A DNA stretch of 29,211 bases from Candidatus Tepidiaquacellales bacterium UBA2330 (GTDB lineage: Bacteria; Bacteroidota; Ignavibacteria; Tepidaquicellales; Tepidaquicellaceae), in NCBI GenBank assembly GCA_002344965.1, contig DDUU01000008.1:1-29211 (forward strand), written 5' to 3'. Each line of letters begins with the position of its first letter. The stretch's first letter is position 1. The notes under the pieces are model-generated. The model saw only the letters and a list, made by a program, of their open reading frames with translations. It was not told the origin of the DNA and did no database searches. The translations under genes and the position numbers were made by a program. Shown here piece by piece: positions 1 through 8,300 of this stretch.

Positions 1-597
1 ATGAAAATTGACGGAATCAGAATCGGCACTTCCTGGAACTCCACGCTTTTTCAGAATTATGTTGCATCATTGTCAATGACTGCATTAATACAGGGATTTT
101 ATAATAATGTAACGGATAAGATGGTAAAAGATACAGTTACAGTTTCGCTCAGATACAACAGATCACCATATCAAATTGCTGAAACTAAAAAAGCTGTGCT
201 TGATTCGAACGGATCAGGAATATTCAATTATAATACTATCGGAAATTATTCAAATTACTATATCGCAGTTACACACAGAAATATGGTCGAGTCCTGGAGT
301 AGATTAACTCATGAATTTCTCTCGAATGCTTTATCATATAATTTCTCGCAGGGATTTGGCAATACTTTTGGATTTAATGTTATTCAGAAAGGATCAAGAT
401 ATTGCTTCTATAACGGTGAAATAAATCACGACGGTATAATTGATGTTACTGATTATCAGTTTGTCGATAATAATTCATTTGCTTTTGCCTCAGGTTATAA
501 GACAACTGATCTGAACGGAGATCAATTAACGGATATTTCGGATCTTGTAATTGTAGAAGAAAATGTATTTAATTTTGTCCAGAGGATATTACCATAG
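1..597 (+). CDS. 3' end of a secreted protein with dockerin-like C-terminal module (partial)
   Basis: The reading frame is open from base 1, so this is very probably the C-terminal part of a longer gene; the ATG at base 1 is more likely an internal methionine. The first residues (IDGIRIGTSW) look like the end of a lamin-tail or lectin-like region common in T9SS-associated secreted proteins (recalled resemblance). From about residue 28 to the end it aligns with the C-terminal 170 or so residues of the giant protein at 5340-11330: QGFY, DTV.V.LR, SPY, HRN.VE.WS and the last residues FNFV...LP are shared. Two calcium-loop-like segments are visible, residues 140-151 (EINHDGIIDVTD) and 170-181 (DLNGDQLTDISD), as in dockerin type I or EF-hand repeats; the first loop has Glu in place of the first Asp. 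A likely extracellular anchoring or binding module. No T9SS type A domain is present. Confidence 0.8.
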   Translation: MKIDGIRIGTSWNSTLFQNYVASLSMTALIQGFYNNVTDKMVKDTVTVSLRYNRSPYQIAETKKAVLDSNGSGIFNYNTIGNYSNYYIAVTHRNMVESWSRLTHEFLSNALSYNFSQGFGNTFGFNVIQKGSRYCFYNGEINHDGIIDVTDYQFVDNNSFAFASGYKTTDLNGDQLTDISDLVIVEENVFNFVQRILP

Positions 598-639
598 TTT
601 GTTTCCTTAGAGAATTATAATAACTTAAGGTTAATTTTT

Positions 640-678
640 AAAAACTTCCTTCAGTATATAACTGCAGGAAGTTTTTTT
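640..678 (+). terminator. Rho-independent-type terminator after the partial gene
   Basis: The left arm 640-655 (AAAAACTTCCTTCAGT) pairs with 661-676 (ACTGCAGGAAGTTTTT) with a single mismatch and a 5-base loop ATATA, followed by further T residues. It lies about 43 bases after the stop codon at 595-597 and separates this gene from the next one on the same strand. Confidence 0.75.
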
Positions 679-757
679 ATAACGGGCACTCAAAATAAAT
701 TTTGAGGAGAATTATTCATTTCAATTTCGTAATTTCTGAAAAACTATTTATCTAATT

Positions 758-2776
758 ATGTTAAACAAACTTTACTCATCCGTATTTTCATCCAAAAATT
801 TTTTTCTTTTCGTCTTCATATCTTCGGTTATCTTTTTCCAGGGTCAGTATTTCGGGCATGTGTTTGATGATGACAATCCTGACATAGAGCAGCCGACTCT
901 TGAGTCATATCACAGTTACAGAAACAACAGTAATCCAAATACTCCGTCAGTAGTTACTATTGACGGATATGATAATTTTGATATTGGAGTTGACAACTGG
1001 GAGCAGAATGCTACTTCAAATCCACTCAATCCGGAATGGATATTTTTCGGCGCAAACGCCAGTCCCCAGAATGCAAGGATAACTACAAACGGCGGTATCA
1101 ACTGGATTCTCAATAATCCTTCTTATCACTCCTCCACATGCTGCGATCCTTGGAGCACTTACACAGGAAACGGAGTTCTGATTTACGCTTCAGGCGTGAA
1201 CGGACAGTATGTTTACAGATCCACTAACAACGGACTGAACTGGGGTTTGCCGATTCTTTCCGTCGCAGGTAATGACAGAAATCATGTCTCTGCAGAATAC
1301 ACCGGTAAAGGACCTTATGCAAATTATGTTTACGCAGGCATTACGCCGGGAAACTTCGGAAGAAGTACTGACGCAGGTCTTACCTGGACTACAACATTTA
1401 CTCCGAGTAATACTCAGCCGGGCTGTTATATTGCAGTCGGTCCGAACGGAGCAATTGACGGTGGCTGCGTTATCTATGTTACCAATACGGGAACAAACGC
1501 TTCGAGAACTTATAACTTTTACAGATCAACAGACGGTGGCGCGACGTTTACTCTGAGATCTTCGCAGAATTTTGTTACATCAGTCGGAACTATAAATTCA
1601 GTTGGAAGGCATGTCATTAACAATGCAAGAACAGCTCCTCATCCGAAGATCGCAATGGATAACAGTAATGGTCCGAACAGAGGGAGATTGTATCTCGTTT
1701 ATGCAACGAATAATCCTCCCGGAAACGGAAACAGACCTGATGTCTGGCTTAGATATTCCACTGATCAGGGCGCTACGTGGTCTGACACAAACAGAGTTAA
1801 TGATAATGTAAATCCGACTTTAAGCGATCAGTGGTTTCCCGAAATTTCCTGTGAAAGGGAAAACGGTCGGCTTTACATTCACTGGTATGATGACAGAAAT
1901 AATCCGACAGGATTCGGAGTGGATGTTTACGCCACCTATACTGAAGACGGCGGACTTACATTTAAGCCGAATCAGAGATTAACCAATGTAACATTTAATT
2001 ATCCTAATCCCGCCTGCAGTCCGAACACAAACTGTTACCGCGGAGATTATACGAGTATCACCGGTAACAAAGATGCCGGATTCAGCGTCTGGGGTGATCA
2101 CAGAAACGGTAACGGACTTAATATGGGTTCTTACTTCCCTGACTTTGCAATGAAAGTAAATCCCGGAAGCGATACTCTCGGCGGAGTTTCGGACAGCTCT
2201 GTGCATTTCGTGTCAGTGCCTGGCGTAAAACTCTGGGATAAGACCACTAAGTTTTCAGCAATCGTAACGCCTGTTCCTGCTGCCGGCAGTATAACTCTTG
2301 AATTTCTTAATAAGTCGTCAGGAAATCTTCTTGATTCTCTGACAGTCTATCCGGATTCTTTAAGGTTAAAAGTAATAACATCAGGCGGAGTAACAGCCGG
2401 TAATTATAATATTGCCGTGAAAGGCAGAGGAAATAACGGCACGCCGGTGCATGTAAGAAATATTACTGTTACTGTTACTAATACTGTAAATATTATCAGC
2501 AATGAATCAGCTGTTAGTTTTTATCTGCATCAGAATTATCCTAATCCGTTTAATCCTAAGACTTCGATTAAATATGAAATGCCTGAGCAGGAACTGGTTA
2601 CTATAAAAATTTTTGACGCAGCAGGAAAAGAGATTACGACACTTGTTAATGAAACTCAGCCGGCGGGAATTTATTCAGCTGAATGGAATGCAGGAAATAA
2701 TCCGAGCGGAATTTACTTTTATACTATACAGGCAGGAAACGTTAGAGAGACGAAGCGAATGATGCTGATAAAGTAG
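758..2776 (+). CDS. Secreted Asp-box (BNR/sialidase-like propeller) protein with T9SS type A sorting domain
   Basis: A 672-residue protein with a hydrophobic N-terminal stretch (residues about 14-28) that fits a signal peptide. The body carries repeated Asp-box motifs typical of sialidase-like beta-propellers: TNGGINW (about 109), STNNGLNW (about 155), STDAGLTW (about 203), STDGGATF (about 257), STDQGATW (about 334) and TEDGGLTF (about 395). The C-terminus from about residue 590 is a T9SS type A sorting domain: YPNPFNP at 594-600, then IKIFDAAGKE, LVNE, AGIYSAEW, SGIYFYTI and a final KRMMLIK. This predicts Sec export, T9SS passage across the outer membrane and cleavage or attachment at the surface. 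I see no sialidase catalytic arginine triad that I would trust, so a binding or structural propeller is as likely as an enzyme. It is a single gene, converging on the minus-strand gene at 2997. No Shine-Dalgarno is visible at the ATG. Confidence 0.9.
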   Translation: MLNKLYSSVFSSKNFFLFVFISSVIFFQGQYFGHVFDDDNPDIEQPTLESYHSYRNNSNPNTPSVVTIDGYDNFDIGVDNWEQNATSNPLNPEWIFFGANASPQNARITTNGGINWILNNPSYHSSTCCDPWSTYTGNGVLIYASGVNGQYVYRSTNNGLNWGLPILSVAGNDRNHVSAEYTGKGPYANYVYAGITPGNFGRSTDAGLTWTTTFTPSNTQPGCYIAVGPNGAIDGGCVIYVTNTGTNASRTYNFYRSTDGGATFTLRSSQNFVTSVGTINSVGRHVINNARTAPHPKIAMDNSNGPNRGRLYLVYATNNPPGNGNRPDVWLRYSTDQGATWSDTNRVNDNVNPTLSDQWFPEISCERENGRLYIHWYDDRNNPTGFGVDVYATYTEDGGLTFKPNQRLTNVTFNYPNPACSPNTNCYRGDYTSITGNKDAGFSVWGDHRNGNGLNMGSYFPDFAMKVNPGSDTLGGVSDSSVHFVSVPGVKLWDKTTKFSAIVTPVPAAGSITLEFLNKSSGNLLDSLTVYPDSLRLKVITSGGVTAGNYNIAVKGRGNNGTPVHVRNITVTVTNTVNIISNESAVSFYLHQNYPNPFNPKTSIKYEMPEQELVTIKIFDAAGKEITTLVNETQPAGIYSAEWNAGNNPSGIYFYTIQAGNVRETKRMMLIK

Positions 2777-2996
2777 GATTTACTTCATATCACAGTAATT
2801 ACTGATTGTAAAAAAAAGGATTTAAAAACTCCTTGCGAATTGAATTTCGGTTAGAAGGTGGTTGAATAAATGCTGATTAAATAATAGTAATTGGTGAAGG
2901 GAAATTTACGTAATAAAAATGACGTTATCTTTTTTTTAACTGTCTAACTGTGCTATCTTGGTTGAGAACAAACTTTTTCATATCCTCAACTAACAC

Positions 2997-4460
2997 TCAT
3001 TTCCGTTTCAGTTCAGCAATTTTCAAAAGCAGCCAGTCATTTTGCCCTATGTTTCCCGTAATTTCACCCTCAATTTTTTTTTCAAGAAATGATATTGAAT
3101 GAGGATTTATTTCCTTAGATAAATTTAGTTTAAGCAATTCTTTAAAATTATATATAAAATTCCGGCAAGCAATTTTATGGCTATCGGAAAATTCTGACGT
3201 GTTTTTCAGAAAATGAAGTAAAGAATCCAGAAGTGAATATGACTGCTCGGTGTATGACAGCTCATAATAAATTTTAAGAAGTAAGATTCTTACATCCATT
3301 TTGAAAATAAATAAATCATAGCTGACCTTTTGCAGGTAGGCGAGAGCTGCTTCAAAATCACCTTTTGCAAAATAAAGATGAGCATAAGAAAAGTTATACA
3401 TATTTTTTCTGTGATCAATGTGAAGTTCACCCGAATATTTTTCAATAAAGATTTCAAGCCATTGAAAGTTGCCGCCATCAGCAGATACTGTAATAATATT
3501 CCTGAATAAAACTATATGAAAATCTTCTCCGGATTTTTTATGAATTTTATTATTGAGCATATAATCATAAATGCTGAAAAACTCCTGTCTTTTCAGACTG
3601 TTTTTTGTACAATAACTAAGAAGAATATTCCAGAAAACGTAATTTTCAGATTGACCGAAAAGATTTTTATTTTTAATCAATTGATTCTTTAATTCATAAA
3701 AATATTCACGAATGTCTTTATGCCTGTTCATTTTATAAATCATATAGAAAATCAAAACATAAGGATAAAATCTGTCTTTATTTTTTTTCATTTGACTCAA
3801 AATCTTTTCCGTATCAACGTTATCAACCACATTATTCATAAGTGAATATCTTAGCGGCAAATTATACGCTGCTGAAATGTTTTTCGTGTCTTCGATCATA
3901 AAGCAGTTCATAAGTGCAGCCGAAACAATATTTTCATCTGCTGCAAGAGTATATTCAAATGCATTAATGAAATCATCTCTGTCAAGAGAGTAATCTCTGA
4001 AGACAGAATCCGAATAATATTTTTCTATGAAATCATTTATTCCGCCTTTGTTGGAATTATTCAGTTGCTCAAGTGAAAACTTGTACTCTTTGTCAAATTC
4101 CTTATAAAGTTTCCTGACTCTAAGCTGATTACAGAGGTAATAATTTTGACGATTAATATCCTTTTCAAATTCAATCTGCCTGAAAAATTTTTTGCAAGTA
4201 AGAATTAATTCTGACGAAAGGGTTTTAATCGTCTGCTGAACTTTGCCCGTTTCTAATCTTTCCGGATAAAGTTTAGAGTATATATATTCCATTGTAAAAT
4301 TTTTATCTGAAAAATCAGGATGAAAAGTTTTAAGAATTTTTATGAAATGCGTTAAGTCTCTTCCCGCAGAGAAGTAAGACGATGCGGCAAATTTTTCAAG
4401 TTTCTTGAATTCATCAGCCGTAATCGTTTGCAAAATTTCTACAAGTTTTGAATCCCTCAA
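2997..4460 (-). CDS. Helical repeat protein of unknown function (Bacteroidota-type hypothetical)
   Basis: A 487-residue, Lys/Phe/Tyr-rich, almost entirely helical protein with no signal peptide or membrane segment. The N-terminus (ADEFKKLEKF.ASSYFS.....FIKIL...HPDF) resembles a recurrent Bacteroidota hypothetical family beginning with a 'EF..L.KF..SPYFN' pattern, which I recall but cannot name. The middle and C-terminal parts show TPR-like spacing, for example AHLYFAKGDFEAALAYLQKV and LLLKIYYELSYTEQSYSLLD, suggesting a scaffold or regulatory protein. The start is TTG: in-frame sequence upstream reaches a TAA within about 15 bases and there is no ATG near the conserved N-terminus. It is monocistronic, convergent with the 672-residue gene and divergent from the 5340 gene. 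Function unknown. Confidence 0.75.
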   Translation of the reverse strand: MRDSKLVEILQTITADEFKKLEKFAASSYFSAGRDLTHFIKILKTFHPDFSDKNFTMEYIYSKLYPERLETGKVQQTIKTLSSELILTCKKFFRQIEFEKDINRQNYYLCNQLRVRKLYKEFDKEYKFSLEQLNNSNKGGINDFIEKYYSDSVFRDYSLDRDDFINAFEYTLAADENIVSAALMNCFMIEDTKNISAAYNLPLRYSLMNNVVDNVDTEKILSQMKKNKDRFYPYVLIFYMIYKMNRHKDIREYFYELKNQLIKNKNLFGQSENYVFWNILLSYCTKNSLKRQEFFSIYDYMLNNKIHKKSGEDFHIVLFRNIITVSADGGNFQWLEIFIEKYSGELHIDHRKNMYNFSYAHLYFAKGDFEAALAYLQKVSYDLFIFKMDVRILLLKIYYELSYTEQSYSLLDSLLHFLKNTSEFSDSHKIACRNFIYNFKELLKLNLSKEINPHSISFLEKKIEGEITGNIGQNDWLLLKIAELKRK

Positions 4461-4843
4461 CAGAGAATTGTTTTATTGTAATTTCGTTACTTTTGTTTTT
4501 TAAAAAAAGTCAGTCGTGTGGAATTACGGATTTATTATTTATACAGATAGTATCTCACTCATGTAACATATAATAATTGAAATTAAATTATAATAAAATT
4601 TAACAAGCGCAAAATTCGATGTGTATAAATATAGATTATAATTGTCTTTCCGGCGCAGAGAGTTCATGTCATAATAAATATTCAGTTTGTACAAAATTGT
4701 TAAGCCGGAGGATTAAACCGTCTCTGACTTATTTTGATGTTCAGCCTTCCTTTTCTGTTAAAAGAAAATCTTAAATTTTATTTTTCTGTATGATTATATA
4801 CGGTTACTTCCTAATGAGATGAGTCCCATATAATACAGAGACA

Positions 4844-5011
4844 ATGCGCAGGAAAAAAATTATTGCAGACTTTCGTAACTTCAAGACGCAGGAAAATTGT
4901 AATTCTAATACATTATTCAAAGAAACTGAAGTTAATAAGTTGCATCCCGCCGTGAAAATCATAAAAAAATTTCTTTGTTCTAAAAATTTAAACGAATTAG
5001 TTTTGAGTTAA
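4844..5011 (+). CDS. Possible small ORF, 55 codons, unknown
   Basis: An ATG-to-TAA frame of 55 residues beginning MRRKKIIADF, Lys- and Asn-rich, with no signal peptide, membrane segment or recognisable motif. There is no clear ribosome binding site. It lies in a long gap upstream of the giant secreted protein and just before a second ORF of identical length. It may be chance in AT-rich DNA; conservation in relatives would be needed to call it a gene. Confidence 0.2.
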   Translation: MRRKKIIADFRNFKTQENCNSNTLFKETEVNKLHPAVKIIKKFLCSKNLNELVLS

Positions 5012-5038
5012 ATTTACAAAACTTTACGGGGGTATGCA

Positions 5039-5206
5039 ATGAAACATATAATTAAATACTATACAGACTCGCTTCGGAAATTCCGTTTCGCCTTAAGTAA
5101 ATATTTTAACAACTTACTCCCCGTAAGTCCTGCGCCTCAATATTCATTTATTCACATATGTGTTGAGCTTGCAGGAAGCCGACAAGCGGGCATATCTGCT
5201 GAATAA
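5039..5206 (+). CDS. Possible small ORF, 55 codons, preceded by CGGGGGTA
   Basis: An ATG-to-TAA frame of 55 residues beginning MKHIIKYYTD, basic at the N-terminus, with no recognised family. The motif CGGGGGTA ends 4 bases before the ATG; the same eight bases lie 5 bases before the ATG of the 5340 gene, which makes this start slightly more credible than the neighbouring ORF at 4844. It could encode a short leader peptide, or be an untranslated leader with a decoy start. Unknown function. Confidence 0.25.
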   Translation: MKHIIKYYTDSLRKFRFALSKYFNNLLPVSPAPQYSFIHICVELAGSRQAGISAE

Positions 5207-5326
5207 AAAATCAACAGAGCCGCTTTGCCGGCTTAATGGCAATGTTATTAAAAAATTATTATCCGTAGATTTTATATCTTTCAGTTAATATTATTTATAA
5301 AAAATATTTTAAACTAAAATAAACAC

Positions 5327-5334
5327 CGGGGGTA
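5327..5334 (+). promoter_or_regulatory. G-rich pre-start motif CGGGGGTA of the giant beta-helix gene
   Basis: CGGGGGTA is followed by AGAAA and the ATG at 5340, the spacing of a ribosome binding site, although most genes in this window have only A/T-rich leaders. The same motif occurs at 5027-5034 before the 55-codon ORF. It could be a GGGGG-type Shine-Dalgarno or an RNA-level control element. Confidence 0.35.
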
Positions 5335-5339
5335 AGAAA

Positions 5340-8300
5340 ATGTTAAATCGAATTACTGTTTTTTTCTCATTTGTTTTAAGCGCATTGGCGTTTTTTAATA
5401 CAAGCGCTCAGGTCACAATCAGCGGCTCGGCAGGCGTGAACGGAAGTTATGCTTCACTCACTTTAGCGGGCGGGGCATTCAGTGCTCTTAATACTGCTCC
5501 ATCCCAGGCAGGCAATAATATTATAATTACAGTTACCGCTAACCTGACATCCGAAACTGGAGCGATTGCTTTGAACGAAAAGGATTGGACAACATTAACC
5601 ATCCTTCCTAACGGAGCAAGAACAATTTCCGGAACAGTCGCCGGAGGTCATATTATTAATTTAAACGGTGCGGACAATGTTACTATCAACGGTTTAAACA
5701 CAGCAGGACATTCACTTATTATTTCTAACCTGTCAACATCGCCTGCCACAGGAACTTCAACAATTAAACTGGAAAGAGATGCAACCGGCAATACCATTAC
5801 TAAATGTTCCGTTCTTGGCTCATCAACAATGACAGCCGGTACAAACGGAGGAAATATTTATTTCGGCGCAAATGCTGTTACAAACGGAAGCGACAATAAT
5901 ATAATCAGCAATTGTGATATCGGACCTGCCGGTGTTACTCTTCCGACAAAGGGAGTTTACAGTAACGGAACAACTACATCTTTAGCAACATACAATAGCA
6001 ACAACACTATCACAGCTTGCAGAATATTTGATTGTTTCGGCGCAGCTGTTGCAAGCTCGGGAGTTTATATCTCTTCAGGAAGCGCGGAATTTACAATTTC
6101 GAATAACCGTATTTATCAAACTGCAACTCGAACTCATACATCAGGTGTAATTCATGCAGGAATTCAATTAGCAAGTTCAAATATCAGCAATTGTAATATT
6201 TCAGGAAATATAGTAGGATATGCAAACGGTTTAGGAACCGGTACATATAATTTTATAGGCGTAGGAGGAAGCAAATTTTATCCAATAGTAATATCAGAAC
6301 ACGCTGCATCACCTGCAACAAATATCCAGGGAAATACAGTTACAAACATTTCCGTAAGCGGCGACCTGTCGGGATCAAGTTCAATTTCTCCGTTTGCAGG
6401 TATAATGTTAAATTCTTCAACATATATCTTAGATACTTTATTTGTTTCCGGAAATACTATCGGCAGCTCCGCGACGGCAGGAGCTATTACTTTTACTTCG
6501 AGTTCAACAGTAAATTCCGAAATTTCCGGAATTGGTTATTTTACTTCTGAAAAATTAAATATATCAAATAATATAGTAGGCGGATTAACTGTTTCAAGCA
6601 GCTCTGGAGGAAGCGTTAGTCTTTTCGGAATCAAGGCGTCTTCAGCGAGTGGATATGAATGCGTGATGCATAATAACAGCGTTGGATTTACAACGGCTCA
6701 ATTGATTAATAACGCTTCCGGAACTTCATCGAGAGTCATCGGAATGTATTCTCAGCATGGAGCATCATTGATTTCATATAATACAGTTACAAATTTAACA
6801 ATGACAGCCGCTAATATCGGAACAGGGTCGTTCTCATCTGTAATCGGTATATGGAGTGATAATCTAAATGCATCATTAGAAAACAGTGTTTCGCAAAATA
6901 CTGTCAATACTTTGAGCAATTCAAATGCTGTTGCAGATGTCTGGGTAACGGGAATTCACTACAGAGGATCAGGAGTTTATTCCGGGTTTGTAGAAAGAAA
7001 TTTTTTACATTCCTTTTCGATGTCAAGCTCATCATCTGCTGCAACGATGAACGGAATATATGTTCAGGGCGGAATTGCAGTTTATCAGAATAATATGATA
7101 AGCTTGGGTATTGACGCTTCGGGTAGTTCATTATTCACTGCCGGTGTAGCAATTAACGGAATAATTGAGTCTTCCGGAACAGATAATTTTTACTTTAACA
7201 GTTTATATATCGGCGGAACAAATGCAACAGGAAGCGGAAATTCATATGCATTCCTGAGTTATGTTACAGGCAATTCAAGAAATTTCAGAAACAATATTTT
7301 TTACAACGGTCGTTCAAATGGCTCCGGAACAGGAAAGCACTATGCAGTAAGAGTAGGAGGAACGGGCGTCAATCCGTCGGGACTTACAATAAACAATAAT
7401 ATATATCTGGCAAACGGAACAGGAGGAGTATTTGGCTTTTATAATGGTGCTGATGTTGCAAATCTTGCGGCTTGGAAATCTGCAGTTGGTCAGGATGTAG
7501 GTAGTTTTGAAAGTGACCCGCAGTTTATTAATCCGGCAGGAAACGTATCTACCGTAAACCTGCATATAAATCCTTCTATTCCGACAGAAGTCGAAAAAAA
7601 GGGATTCGATATTGTTACTATAACAAATGATTTTGACGGACAGATAAGATCGGGTCTTACGCCTGTTGATATCGGAGCTGATGCCGGTAAATTCAGACAG
7701 GTAGGTACGCCTCTTGCCGGTGATTATACTGTCGGACTTTCAATGTTTAATTCAATTGCCGGAACAAACGTTTATTTTAAAAAAACTTTAAAAAAAGTTT
7801 TGAAAGCAGTTGAAGAAAATTCTGATAATACAATTGAAGAAATTGGTTTGAATAAATCAGGATTGAAAACAGTTATGAAAGAAGTTGAAGAAGAAATATT
7901 TTCGCCTGTTCAGAATGGAGAAGATTATACCGGAAAGTTATTTGTCAAGAGGAGTACTAATCCGGATTTACCGAAAGAAGCGTTGGCGGGAGTTTATGCA
8001 AATCTTACCGCAGCAATAGATGATTTAAATTCATTGGGAGCAAGCGCTTCAGTGAGATTTTTACTGACAGATTCGGTTTACGCTTCAGAATCATTACCGC
8101 TAACCATTATCCAATGGCCGGGGGCTTCTGAAGTAAATACATTAACGGTCAAACCAAACACAGGAGTTACAAGTGTAATTACGGGAAACAATTCAACCGC
8201 TTTATTTGATATAAACACCGGAGATTTTTTCATACTTGACGGCTCTAATACCATTAACGGCAGTTCTAAAGATTTAACACTCCAAAACTTTTCTGCCACT

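Larger units (their letters stand above)
4461..5339. other. 879-base divergent intergenic region without a confident gene
   Basis: This stretch separates the divergently transcribed genes at 4460 (minus) and 5340 (plus), so it should hold both promoters, but I see no box I would assign with confidence. It contains two short ORFs (4844-5011 and 5039-5206), the motif CGGGGGTA twice exactly 300 bases apart (5027-5034 and 5327-5334), a small hairpin (AGCCG/CGGCT around 5218-5234) and a possible pseudoknot-like pairing near 4650-4726. No tRNA, no T9SS remnant and no transposase remnant were recognised. Confidence 0.6.

Noticed and set aside
2793..2804. Short palindrome CAGTAATTACTG after the Asp-box gene
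   Set aside because: Twelve bases, AT-rich, no usable loop and no adjacent T-run; likely by chance.
4840..4910. Repeated GCGCAGGAAAA / GACGCAGGAAAA considered as a riboswitch core
   Set aside because: It does not match the consensus or stem arrangement of c-di-GMP or other riboswitches that I know, and one copy lies within a possible ORF.
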